Origin: Prionace glauca
Taxonomy: Eukaryota > Chordata > Chondrichthyes > Carcharhiniformes > Carcharhinidae
Length of the DNA: 64,000 bases
Direction: 5' to 3'
Assembly (NCBI GenBank): GCA_037974335.1
Contig: CM075724.1
Location: 71,976,850 to 72,040,849 of the forward strand
The notes below the pieces were generated by a model. It was given only the letters and a program-made list of their open reading frames with translations, searched no databases and had not been told where the DNA came from. Both the position numbers and the translations under genes were made by a program. Positions 50,294 to 60,000 of the stretch are shown here, in pieces (position 1 is the first letter of the stretch; each line of letters opens with the position of its first letter).

Positions 50294-51271
50294 CTACTCC
50301 AAGTGCAGCCGTACCAGAGTAGTGTACAGTTGCAACATGATGCTGCGACTCTTAAATTCAATTCCCCTCCCAATAAACGCCAAGACACCGTACGCCTTCT
50401 TAACAACCTTATCTACTTGATTCCCAACTTTCAGGGATCTATGTACACATACACCTAGATCCCTCTGTTCATCCACACTATTCAAAGTCCTCCCGTTAGC
50501 CCTATACTCGACACATCGGTTGCTCCTACCGATGTGAATTACCTCACACTTCTCCGCATTAAATTCCATCCGCCACCTCTCGGCCCGGCTCTGCAACCTA
50601 TCTAAGTCTCCCTGCAGACTATGACACCCTTCCTCACAATCTACCACACCTCCGATTTTGGTGTCATCAGCAAATTTACTCATCCAACCAACTATACCCT
50701 CATCCAGATCATTAATAAAGATTACAAACAGCAGTGGACCCAAAACAGATCCCTGAGGCACGTCACTCGTAAAAGAACTCCATGATGAATATTTACCATC
50801 AACCACCACCCTCTGTCTCCTATCTGATAGCCAATTTCTGATCCAATTTCCTAGATTACCAACAATCCCACACATCTGCATTTTCTGCAGAAGCCTACCA
50901 TGGTGAACATTATCGAACGCCTTACTAAAATCCATATATACCACATCAACTGCCTTTCCCCCAATCACCTCTTTGGTCACCTTATCAAAAAACTCAATAA
51001 GGTTAATAAGGCACGACCTACCCGCTACAAAACCATGCTGACTATTTCTAATCAATTCATTACACTCCAAATAACTATAAATCCTATCCCTAATAATTTT
51101 TTCTAAAACCTTGCCCATAACAGAAGCAAGACTCACCGGTCTATAATTCCCGGCAAAGTCTCTGTTCCCCTTCTTAAACAATGGGACAACATTCGCTATC
51201 CTCCAATCCTCCGGGACTAAACTAGAGACCAATGACGACCTGAAGATCAGAGCCAGAGGCTCTGCAATCAC
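50294..51271 (-). CDS. Mosaic LINE ORF2, reverse transcriptase part
   Basis: 325 codons carry RT motifs DFAGNYRPVSLASVMGK, QHGFVAGRSC, YMDFSKAFDNVHH, DVPQGSVLGPLLF and SKFADDTKIGG, so catalytic Asp residues are kept. It closely follows the RT encoded on the opposite strand at 47-48.7 kb. Usual SGVPQG reads SDVPQG here. The C-terminal region goes out of frame near 50,290 although homology continues to the 3' tail at 49,787. Confidence 0.75.
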   Translation of the reverse strand: MIAEPLALIFRSSLVSSLVPEDWRIANVVPLFKKGNRDFAGNYRPVSLASVMGKVLEKIIRDRIYSYLECNELIRNSQHGFVAGRSCLINLIEFFDKVTKEVIGGKAVDVVYMDFSKAFDNVHHGRLLQKMQMCGIVGNLGNWIRNWLSDRRQRVVVDGKYSSWSSFTSDVPQGSVLGPLLFVIFINDLDEGIVGWMSKFADDTKIGGVVDCEEGCHSLQGDLDRLQSRAERWRMEFNAEKCEVIHIGRSNRCVEYRANGRTLNSVDEQRDLGVCVHRSLKVGNQVDKVVKKAYGVLAFIGRGIEFKSRSIMLQLYTTLVRLHLE

Positions 51272-51904
51272 CTCTCTAGCCTCCCAGAGAATCCTAGGTT
51301 AGATCCCATCCAGACCAGGGGACTTATCCATTTTCAACCCCTCAAGAATATCCAGCACATCCCCTTATCAACCGTAATACTGTCTATTTTACACCCCTGC
51401 AACCCAGTGTCCTCCTCAGCTATAGTCATGTCCCCTTGCGTGAACACCGAAGAGAAATATTGGTTCAATGCTTCTCCAATCTCCTTCGGTTCCACACACA
51501 ACTTCCCTCTGCTGTCTGTAACTGGCCCTAATCTTGCCCTGACCAAGCTTCTATATCTTGACATACCTATAGAATGCCTTAGGATTCTCCTTAATCCTAT
51601 CAGCCAAAGTATTCTCATGTCCTCTTTTAGCCCTTCTTAACTCACTCTTCAACTCCCTCCTAGCCAATCTAAAGCTTTCTAATGCACTACCTGAGCCCTC
51701 AAGCCGCATCCGAACATAAGCCTCCTTTTTCTTCCTAACCAACGAATCAACTTTTTTAGTACACCACGGTTCCCTAGCCCTACCAAATCCTCCTTGCCTG
51801 ACAGGGACATACCTATTGCAGACCCGCAGTAGCTGTTCCTTGAAAAAATTCCATATTTCGGACGTTCCCAGTCCCTGTAATCTCCTAGTCCAACCTATGC
51901 TTCC

Positions 51905-52714
51905 TTATTCTCTCCTAAAAGCCTCATAATTACCATTCCCCCAGTTAAAACTACTGACCCAAGGTTCTTGCTTGTCCCTTTCCATCACTAAGGTGTACGT
52001 AACCGAATTGTGGTCACTATCGCCAAAGTGCACACCAACTTCCAAGTCTAGCACCTGGTCTGGCTCATTTCCCAGCACCAAATCCAATATAGCCTCACCT
52101 CTAGTTGGCCTATCTACATACTGAGTCAAAAAACCTTCCTGCATGCTTTGTACAAACACTGACCCCTCTAACGAGCTAGAACCATAGCAATTCCAATTAA
52201 TATTCGCAAAGTTAAAGTCCCCCATAACAATTACCATATTACTTTCACTCCTAGCCAGGATTGTCTCCGCAATCCTTTCCTCAACCTCTCTAGAACTTTT
52301 AGGAGGTCTATAAAAGACTCCCAACAGGGTGACCTCTCCTCTCCTATTTCTAATCTCCGCCCATACTACCTCAACTGACAAGTCCTCATTAAACTTCCTC
52401 TCCGACACTGTGATACAATCCTTAACTAGCAATGCTACCCCACCCCGCCTTCTACCTTCTTCTCTACTCCGACTAAAGCATTTGTACCCCGGAACCTGCA
52501 ACAACCATTCCTGACTCTGCTCTATCCACGTCTCTGAAATGGCCACAACATCAAAGTCCCAGGTACTGATCCACGCTGTAAGTTCATCCACTTTATTGCG
52601 AATACTCCTCACATTAAAGTACACGCATTTCAAACCCTGCTCCGCCCCACCCCCACTATGCCTTGCCTTGCATTCCCCATCTATGCCCCCCTCACTTTCA
52701 CCCCTTCTACTCAC
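51905..52714 (-). CDS. Mosaic LINE ORF2, N-terminal endonuclease part
   Basis: 269 codons open from ATG at 52714. APE-type endonuclease motifs are FNVRSIRNKVDEL, AISETW, VIVMGDFNFANINW, LDLVLGNEP and FGDSDHNSVTYT. The leader (first 30 residues) is of lineage A type and the rest resembles lineage B in having MERD, VSSFNWGNGNYEA. The frame ends in the endonuclease-to-RT linker. This copy cannot make full ORF2. Confidence 0.75.
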   Translation of the reverse strand: MSRRGESEGGIDGECKARHSGGGAEQGLKCVYFNVRSIRNKVDELTAWISTWDFDVVAISETWIEQSQEWLLQVPGYKCFSRSREEGRRRGGVALLVKDCITVSERKFNEDLSVEVVWAEIRNRRGEVTLLGVFYRPPKSSREVEERIAETILARSESNMVIVMGDFNFANINWNCYGSSSLEGSVFVQSMQEGFLTQYVDRPTRGEAILDLVLGNEPDQVLDLEVGVHFGDSDHNSVTYTLVMERDKQEPWVSSFNWGNGNYEAFRRE

Positions 52715-53030
52715 GATCCCACCCCCCCCTCCGAATCAGATTAAACCTCCCTGCATAGCTTTCGCAAATTTACCCCCCAGGATATTGATTCTCCTCTGGT
52801 TCAGGTGAAGACCATCACTCTTATAGAGGTCCCACCTTCCCCAGAATGAGCCCCAATTGCTCAAGTACCTGAACCCCTCACTCCTGCACCATCCCCTCAG
52901 CCACCCTCTCTCTATTCCTCTCTATACTATCCCGTGGCACAGGCAAGAGTCTGGATATAACTACTCTTCCAGACTTGGCCTTTAGTTTCCACCCCAACTC
53001 CTTAAATCTTTGCTTAATATCCCCTTCCCT

Positions 53031-53384
53031 TCATCTCCCTATGTCATGTGTCCTCACATGAACTATAACTTGGGGTTGATCTCCCTCTCCCCTAAGAGTC
53101 CTGAATACCCTGTCCGATACATCCCGGACCCCAGCCCCAGGTAGGCAACAAACCAGCCCTGAGTCCCTACCCTTACTTCCGACTCTCCTATCCGTCCCCT
53201 TAACTGTGGAGTCCCCAATCACGAGGCCCAACCTCTTACCCCTAACCACCTGAGGTTTCCCAATAGGCTCACCCCCAGAGACCTGCTCCCTTTGGCTATC
53301 CCCAGTTGATTCCTCCTCAACTGTAGCCTCCAGGACCGAAAACCTATTTTGGAGGGGAACAGCCCCAGGGGATTGTCCCCCCAA
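53031..53384 (-). pseudogene. Mosaic LINE ORF1 esterase fragment
   Basis: The open part shows LVIGDSTVKG (catalytic Ser kept), GAGVRDVSD and VIVHVRTHDIGR, then TGA where the LINE at 24.6 kb has TTA. Homology resumes downstream to about 52,740 and upstream through the coiled coil and zinc finger (53,400-53,630). Block III reads R-T-H-D instead of G-T-H-D. The ORF1 of this copy is therefore dead. Confidence 0.65.
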
Positions 53385-53639
53385 CTGCTTCTTGCCCTTC
53401 TTCCTGGCAGTGACCCAAGACTTATTTCTAGGAGTGACTAACTCCTTTCTATGTCCTCCTCCACTTCCCGAATTATGCGGAGCTCCTCTAATTCCCCCTC
53501 CAGCACTTTTACACGCTCCTCCAGAAACTGCAATCTAACACACTTCCCACAAGTAAAATCACCTGAAACACTGCTGGAGGCCCTCACTACATACATCCCT
53601 CAGGAGATGCAGCTTACAGCCTGAACTGCCATCCCTGAA

Positions 53640-54180
53640 ACAATTCCCAGCAGAAAAATAAAAATATAAAAAAAAACTTCCCACACACTTATAATTAGGT
53701 TAGAGGAGGTGGAAGGGTGGGATTCTCCGCCAGTGTAGAGAATCGGGTATCCTTTCTGCACTAATTTATAGGGTTAGGGGCACGAGAAAAAAAAACTACA
53801 AATTCTAACTAATTTTTAAAAAACTGCCGAAACTCGCGACTTAGTCCTTGAAATAAAAAGTTAAACGGAATAAACAGAAAAATATATATTTTTTTGCCTC
53901 CTCACACGCCCAAAAATCGCTGCCTCTCGACTCTGCTCCACAGGAACAATGAGGCCGATACACGGAGGTCAGTGCTTTTAAACCCGAAAAAAAACTACAA
54001 ATACCGGTAAGCGTCCTAGTGACGACTTCCGGTTTCTAACTAATTTTAAAAAAACCGCCGAAACTCGCGACTTAGTACTTGAAATAAAAAGTTAAACGGA
54101 ATAAACAGAAAAATATACCTTGTTTTTGCCTCCTCACACGCCCAAAAATCGCTGCCTCTCGACTCTGCTCCACGGGATCA
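53640..54180 (-). promoter_or_regulatory. Tandem 5' UTR monomers of the mosaic LINE
   Basis: Two units begin at AACTACAAA near 53,787 and 53,992. Each runs through AAACTCGCGACTT and CGCCCAAAAATCGCTGCC to CTCTGCTCCAC. The outer unit carries the ETS-like ACTTCCGGT (54025-54033) and the inner one has lost about 40 bp including that site. This matches the unit upstream of the LINE at 21-25 kb. It was probably a modular promoter (inference). Confidence 0.6.
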
Positions 54181-54329
54181 ATATCATGGCTGATATTTTT
54201 CTCATCCCCATTCTCATTCTCTCCTTTACTATCCATGCTACCCCACATCCTCTCCTTTTTTGTCTATCCTTTCTAAATAACGAACAGCCCTGAATGTTCA
54301 GTTTCTAAATTTCTGAACCTGTCGCCACA

Positions 54330-56960
54330 TTTCTGCTCTTGCGGCTTACCACGACAATTTAAATCTAGATGCGCTGTCAATTCCTTTCCATTTGGTGTAA
54401 ATGTGTTGTGCACTGAGGAACAAAGCCTCGGCCTTGACTTTTAAACTTTGATAGTTGTCTTGAATTTATATTGCACCACAACCCCATTTTCTATACCTTG
54501 TTTTAATTCCGCCATACACTTTTTCTTACTATATTTTTGCGTCTTGAAACGATCCTTGTTGATCCTTCCTTTGCTTCCCAGCTTAGGTTCCCATCTCTCC
54601 GCCATTCTAATTTGAATGCTGTCCAACAGCACCAGGAGAATCCCCCATCCCCTTGTCCCCCTTGGACATTTACAGTCCGTCGAATTGGACTGGTGGAAAC
54701 ATCCGCAGAACTTCGCATAGCGTCCGAGGGATCTGAAACCCTCCCTCCTGTTACGAATTCATCTGGTATTTGCCTTTCTGGCTAGCACGTCGTATTGATA
54801 ATAATTAAGAGTGCATTGTGTTACTACTACTTAAACAGTTTAATGTGTGGGTTGAGAGTTTGCAATATATTGAACAGTGAATTAATTGAATCACAAGGCA
54901 TTACAAACGTCACAGCCAAAATGAGTTCCTTCGAGGTTCGGACACGGTAAACTCAAAAGCTAGCTGCGCCAACAGGAAATTGTTAACTCAGTTATGTACG
55001 TACTGCATACTCATCGGCTGAAGGAAATAAAACTTTATGTTCCAAGAGGCCCTGGTCCGAGTCCCCCAAACCTCTATCGATTTCTGGATGATTGTTGCGG
55101 ACTGCAGGTTTCTTAGTTCTGCACTCTTCAATTGTGAACGAAATGATGAACTGTGTAACCGCGTGACAGTAGACGAAGATTGATGAAGGTTGGGAAAGAT
55201 GTATGATCCATAGGAAGAACATCTACCCATGAATATGATGCTTAACATGGATCTGTGAACAGCAAATCACGGCTGAAGTTCTGCTTCAATTTTCTGAAGG
55301 GCCATGTCAATGTTTTTCGCTTACATTCATCAGACATTCTCCAGAATACCGAATGCAAAGCGAACAGAAGTTCGCGCTTCACGGGACGAGAGGACTGAAT
55401 GGTTGCAAACAGAAAGTGACAGGTAGTTGCTTTGGCAATTGTTAACTAATGACGGACAGATAAACGCCAAGTCTCGCTGCAGTGAAATGTGGCAAGTTGA
55501 CTCTGATTGGTGAATATGTTGCCCAAGTTACACTGCCCAAGTTAATCACTATCCTGTTCAGCTAAAACAGTGGCAACGTAGCAATGTATGTTAATGTTCC
55601 TTCTCTCTGCAAAGAACAGGGATATGCTTATCAATGTATGCACCTCTTGGACTTATTTTTATACAAAACAAGCTCTATTGATGACAATGAATTGAATGTG
55701 CACTCCAAGCTTAGCGCAATCAGGATTTTTAGGCAAACATTTTCCGATCGCCAAATCAAATCTGATGTTTATCACTGTGATTTGAGTTTTGCAGGAACGG
55801 ACATTTTGTACACTGTCAGTGTCTTGCGTCATGCGAAGAGTGACATTTTATGTTGTTCGATATGACTCACAAGTCTTTGAGACTTACAGCCTACATGTCC
55901 AAATTCCTGGGACACTGATATTCAGCAATAATGTGATTCATTGTTTTGATGGGCCAAATGTATCTTTCGCTTGGCGCTTTATTACATGTGAACATCAATT
56001 GCATTGCTTCTGCAAATTGGAAACATGAAATGAGTAGCTTTAAGTGTTTTTTTTTGTGAGAACCCTCACTCTTCTCGGTAAAGTCGCCACTTTTTCTAAG
56101 GTCGAAAGAGAGTGTCTGAAGTCTATTCACGCATTTGCTTGTGATAGGACTCCGGCGATCTTATGAAGATAGGCCTTCTTTTGCAGGATGGTTTTATGCC
56201 CCTTATTTCAGAAAAGATTTGTCGTCGATTGTATGTTTTTTTCCTGTTGTGTGCATAGTCACTCAGAATGTTCTTTCTCGCAATGATGGACGCCATAATA
56301 GACGCCATAGCAAAATTGAAGCTTAGGTGACTATTAGAGAAGAAGAACCATGAAGCTGTTTTTGAAAATGAAACGACGTCATACCGTTGACGATTTTTAT
56401 GCTTCCGATGAAAATTTAAACGAGTTAAACCACTGTCTCCCCGCCACACCCCTCCCCATGCGCGCACACACACACACACATTCAGTATTACCAACAGAAC
56501 CAACTCCGCGGACGTACACATTTCCTCCAGGGCTTGGTGTTGGCAAAACATTGGTTTGGATATTCTTCGGGTATGTACTTACTTCGTCAATATTTATTTG
56601 ATACATCCAATTAAGTTGCCATTATTCCTTAAAACATGCACCGCACTTTGAACTATTATGTTCAATTGAACAACGATGCGGAATAGCTGTCATCGTTATA
56701 CTTCGTTGTATTAAATAACATTTGAGTCCGAAACATAGTTGAATGAGTTGGAGAGCTTTGAGCTAAATGAAACATACTTCATTTCGACTGGGACTTGGGA
56801 AAACGCAGCCGGACGCTGTGACGCTAAGCGTGTCTCTCTTGATATTTCCAATTCTGCTCTTCGATATTACGTGTCATTTCCTCTGGTTCACGTCAGAGTA
56901 AATGATTATATCTCTATGCGAATCACCGTGCTGTTTGGCAGAGAAGACGTGGCTGCCTAT
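54330..56960. other. Region upstream of the Ig receptor, no separate gene seen
   Basis: No LINE or SINE is evident after the CR1 tail ends at 54,330. Short frames exist (for example 56739-56996, which overlaps the leader in another frame). A short CA repeat is at 56,465-56,480. Promoter and 5' UTR of the receptor should lie here, but I could not fix a TATA box or start site. Confidence 0.4.
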
Positions 56961-56968
56961 TCTCAAAT

Positions 56969-57023
56969 ATGTCTGGGCTCAATGTTGGCATTTTAATGCG
57001 GATCATAGCCATCTTTTGTACAG
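56969..57023 (+). CDS. Exon 1 of the Ig receptor: signal peptide
   Basis: ATG at 56969 has A at position -3 and encodes MSGLNVGILMRIIAIFCT. The exon stops after the first base of codon 19 at a CAG/GT donor (57024). The 109-bp intron ends at an AG (57131-57132) and the V exon supplies the rest of codon 19, giving A-G-I-R-A and then the mature N-terminus near N24 or F25. Short leader introns are typical of Ig-type genes. A second in-frame ATG at 56996 would give a shorter but classically arranged signal (Arg at position 2, then a hydrophobic run). The donor GTTGTT is weaker than those of exons 2 and 3, so the exact leader is less certain than the Ig domains. Confidence 0.6.
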
Positions 57024-60000
57024 GTTGTTTTATTTCTTCCTGTCTTGTTTAATGCCCATGTCTATTTGTTATCTTGTGAACTGTACTGCTACTGTGTGTC
57101 TTTCATACAATCATTATTCTGTTTTATAATAGCTGGCATTCGCGCTAATTTCCAAATCTCTCAAGCTCCTGAAAACACGAACGCTGTCTTGGGCACAAAC
57201 GTCACCCTCTATTGCACGTTCCCTATTTTTCAAAATTTATTAAATGTGGAAGTTTACTGGTGGAAACTGGGTGAAATCGGATTTCTGCACAGAAGTCCAG
57301 ATAACAGGAAGATATTTCTCCGCTTTAAGCAAGGGGGTGCTTCATTTCAGCTCCTGAATATCAGTGTCCGCGATGCTGGTGTGTATTACTGCGGTGTCAA
57401 AACCCTGGAAAACAGGACTGCAAATGGAACCGGCTCAACGATCAAAGTATCTGGTAGGTGACATTCTGGCACTAGAAAAAGGAAAGCTCATAGATAATGT
57501 GGTGTTGCCAAAATTTCTCAAATTCAAATTGTTTATATATTGCAACAGACATATCCATATCTATGTATTCTTTGTTTTCAGGCAGCAGTAACGTGGTTCA
57601 GTTAATCGAACGTCGTCGTGCCAAGATATATACAATCGTTGTTCTAGGTGTACTGTAGAAAATTGCCATACCTATTTAACATGATTTATTGGTTCTTACA
57701 TCAGCACACCTAGATTTCATTTAAAGTGCCTCGGAAACTGATCGAACAATGCCCCTACTTTGGTGTTAACATGAATGAGCTGCAATATCCGGATAAAAGC
57801 TATATCACGATTTCTTATAAATGCATTGTTCCCTCAATAAATATTTGAACCGTCTAACAGAGGTGTGAACCAAACGCGAGCAAAACATTTGGTAATGAGC
57901 TTGTAAGATTAATCGCTACTGATGAAATCTGCACAAAATTATTTTTTACAACTCTATAGAAATCTTTAAGTTAGGAATGCTTAGAGTGGATTTTCACAGT
58001 CCTTCTATGTTATGAAATGTTACCTTGCCAAAACTCAATTATGCAAGGAACTCAATTAACTATAACCAACATTTGACGAGAGCCTAAATTCATTCAACTA
58101 TAGCCTATGGCCCGGGATAGATATTGTTTACACTATAGTTGTGTTCCCATAGTACTATATATTATGAATCAACAATCTTTGATCATTGCCTATTTCAATT
58201 TGCTCAACAAGACCCTTTTTGAAAAGTCTTACCGAAAAAGAGAGAAACATGCAACAGACAATGGAGACATTGGATCAATTATGCTTGCACTGCTTCTTTG
58301 TAAAATGCATTTATTAGTCCTAATTCCCTGCAGTTTCCCAATAACCCTCGAATCTATGTTCAAACACTAAGAACTATGTTGTTAAATATTTTCCATGCAA
58401 GGAATACAAATTTGTTGCAGTTACTTAACGCTCATAGAGATCACATTGGATGAAGAAAATGTAAGTTGTGCAATCAAGAGAAAACTAATCCGCATTATTA
58501 TTCTTTGTTTTGTTTCTACTCTTTGCAGTTCCACCAACCCCGTTGAAGATTTTTCCCAAAGTACTTGAAGTAGACTCTTCTTTCCTTGATCTTCTGTGCA
58601 AAACCAGTGAGTTTTACCCAAATGTGCTCAATCTCAGTTGGTATGAAGATGGAATTGAGATCAGGAACAGCACAGTGACAACGAAATCATTGAACATAAA
58701 TGGACTTTATGAAGTATCAAGTACATTAAAGAGGACGCAACCTGTTAGAAGCACAACCGTTTACACCTGTCAGGTTTCTCACGTCACACTTCCTGTCCCA
58801 GCTAAAGTGGAATTTACTCTTCTGAATCCCAGGCAAGGTAAGGACCGGCATCCTTAACAACTCAATGAACTGGAGATACTCTACTGTGCATTCACATTGT
58901 AACTTAACATTGGTGGGGCACACACTAGCTTAAAATACGTTTCAAACATGTAGCGTAGATTTGGAATCATTTCATAACTCTAACGTAAGTGAATGCAAAT
59001 TCCTCCAATTCGGCAACGTTTTATTGTTACTGGTTGATTCGCCAAGGAGCTTAAATACGTTACTCTAAACACGTTTATAAAATTATTCTTTATAATTGAG
59101 TGTGTCAGAAATTGCAGCTGCAGTCTCAAGACAGAAATTGTACGCAACATAATAAAATAGGTGTTTCCAAAAAAAAAGAGGATCTGGTGAATTATCTGGG
59201 ATTCTCAATCGTTTAATGGCAAAAATGTGAAACCGAAGTAATCATTGCAGTTGGATGATGTTACCTCCTTAGTTTCTTATGTACTGTGTTTTGTTTGTAT
59301 TTTATACCATTTTACTTTCGAATTAATCTGAGTTATCTGCAAACAACTCCATTATCTTGAAGATTTGCTCACATCAACTAACCGGAGGCCTCTGTTACTA
59401 TTGCAACTACCGTATTTTTCTTTGCACCTTTCTCTAAAATCAAATTGAAGCGTCAAAACTTGAGTCAATTATCAGCTGTGGACAATATTTTATAATGTAT
59501 GATTCCCAAAACATGGAAAATTAAGAAATTTGAATAGCCATGGGTATAACAGTCCATTAATTAATAAAATGGTAATGGACTCACTCTACTAATTTCAGTT
59601 CCGAACTTTATAATCACTTCTTCACTGCGTTCCCTCGAATGCAATCGACATATAATTAAGTAACAAACCCAAACATACTTTTCAATATTAAGACTTCCAT
59701 GGATGCATAAAATAATCATGTTGCCGTCAAAATAAAAGCATCAGTTTCCTTCCTAGTTCTGTCTTGCAAATGGACACAAATTCGTTTGATTGTCAACATT
59801 TACTGGCGTGGATTTTCCTTTTGTTGTTTCTCCATCATTTTGAGCAATGTCGATGGTTAAACATGTTCCCATATTATGGTCCACCTGCCCACTTTAGTAC
59901 CCAGACATTAAATTGATTGATTCCATAACGATTAATCTGCAACTACTTCCCCGATCCCCACCCCCGCTCCCCCACCATAAAAAAAACAAAAATCCGCCTG

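Larger units (their letters stand above)
49787..54180 (-). mobile_element. Full-length mosaic LINE: lineage A 5' half, lineage B ORF2
   Basis: Both ends are defined because the element interrupts an older CR1 tail (49725-49786 continues at 54181). 5' UTR monomers and ORF1 (54180 to about 52720) are near-identical to the LINE at 21-25 kb. The first 30 codons of ORF2 also match it at 27 of 30 positions. From about 52,624 onward the ORF2 instead follows the lineage B copy at 46.6-48.8 kb, including the tail (plus-strand reading CGGCCCACGATGTTGCGCCG). ORF2 is split by several frame breaks between 51,900 and 51,270. ORF1 has an in-frame TGA near 53,030. It is therefore a dead copy of a recombinant family. 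Confidence 0.85.
49725..54330 (-). mobile_element. Old CR1 3' tail split by the mosaic LINE
   Basis: 49,725-49,786 reads CCATAAGGCCTAGGGGCAGA and GGCCATTCGGCCCATCGAGTC. 54,181-54,330 continues with ATATCATGGCTGATATTTTT and CTCATCCCCATTCTC. The two halves together have the order of a common shark CR1 tail, and a similar unsplit copy is at 3,452-3,612. The full 4.4-kb mosaic LINE sits between them. Beyond about 54,330 the homology is no longer recognisable. Confidence 0.65.

Noticed and set aside
55584-55865. V-domain-like phrase SDVYHCDLSFAGTD upstream of the receptor
   Set aside because: No first Cys or Trp at proper distance and no fitting splice sites; probably chance.
56739-56996. 85-codon frame just before the receptor leader
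   Set aside because: Unknown sequence overlapping the leader in another frame, with no domain; the leader frame explains the splice phases better.
58107-58370. 87-codon frame in the V-to-C1 intron as an extra Ig exon
   Set aside because: No Ig motifs or matching splice phase; lies between well-supported exons that join directly.
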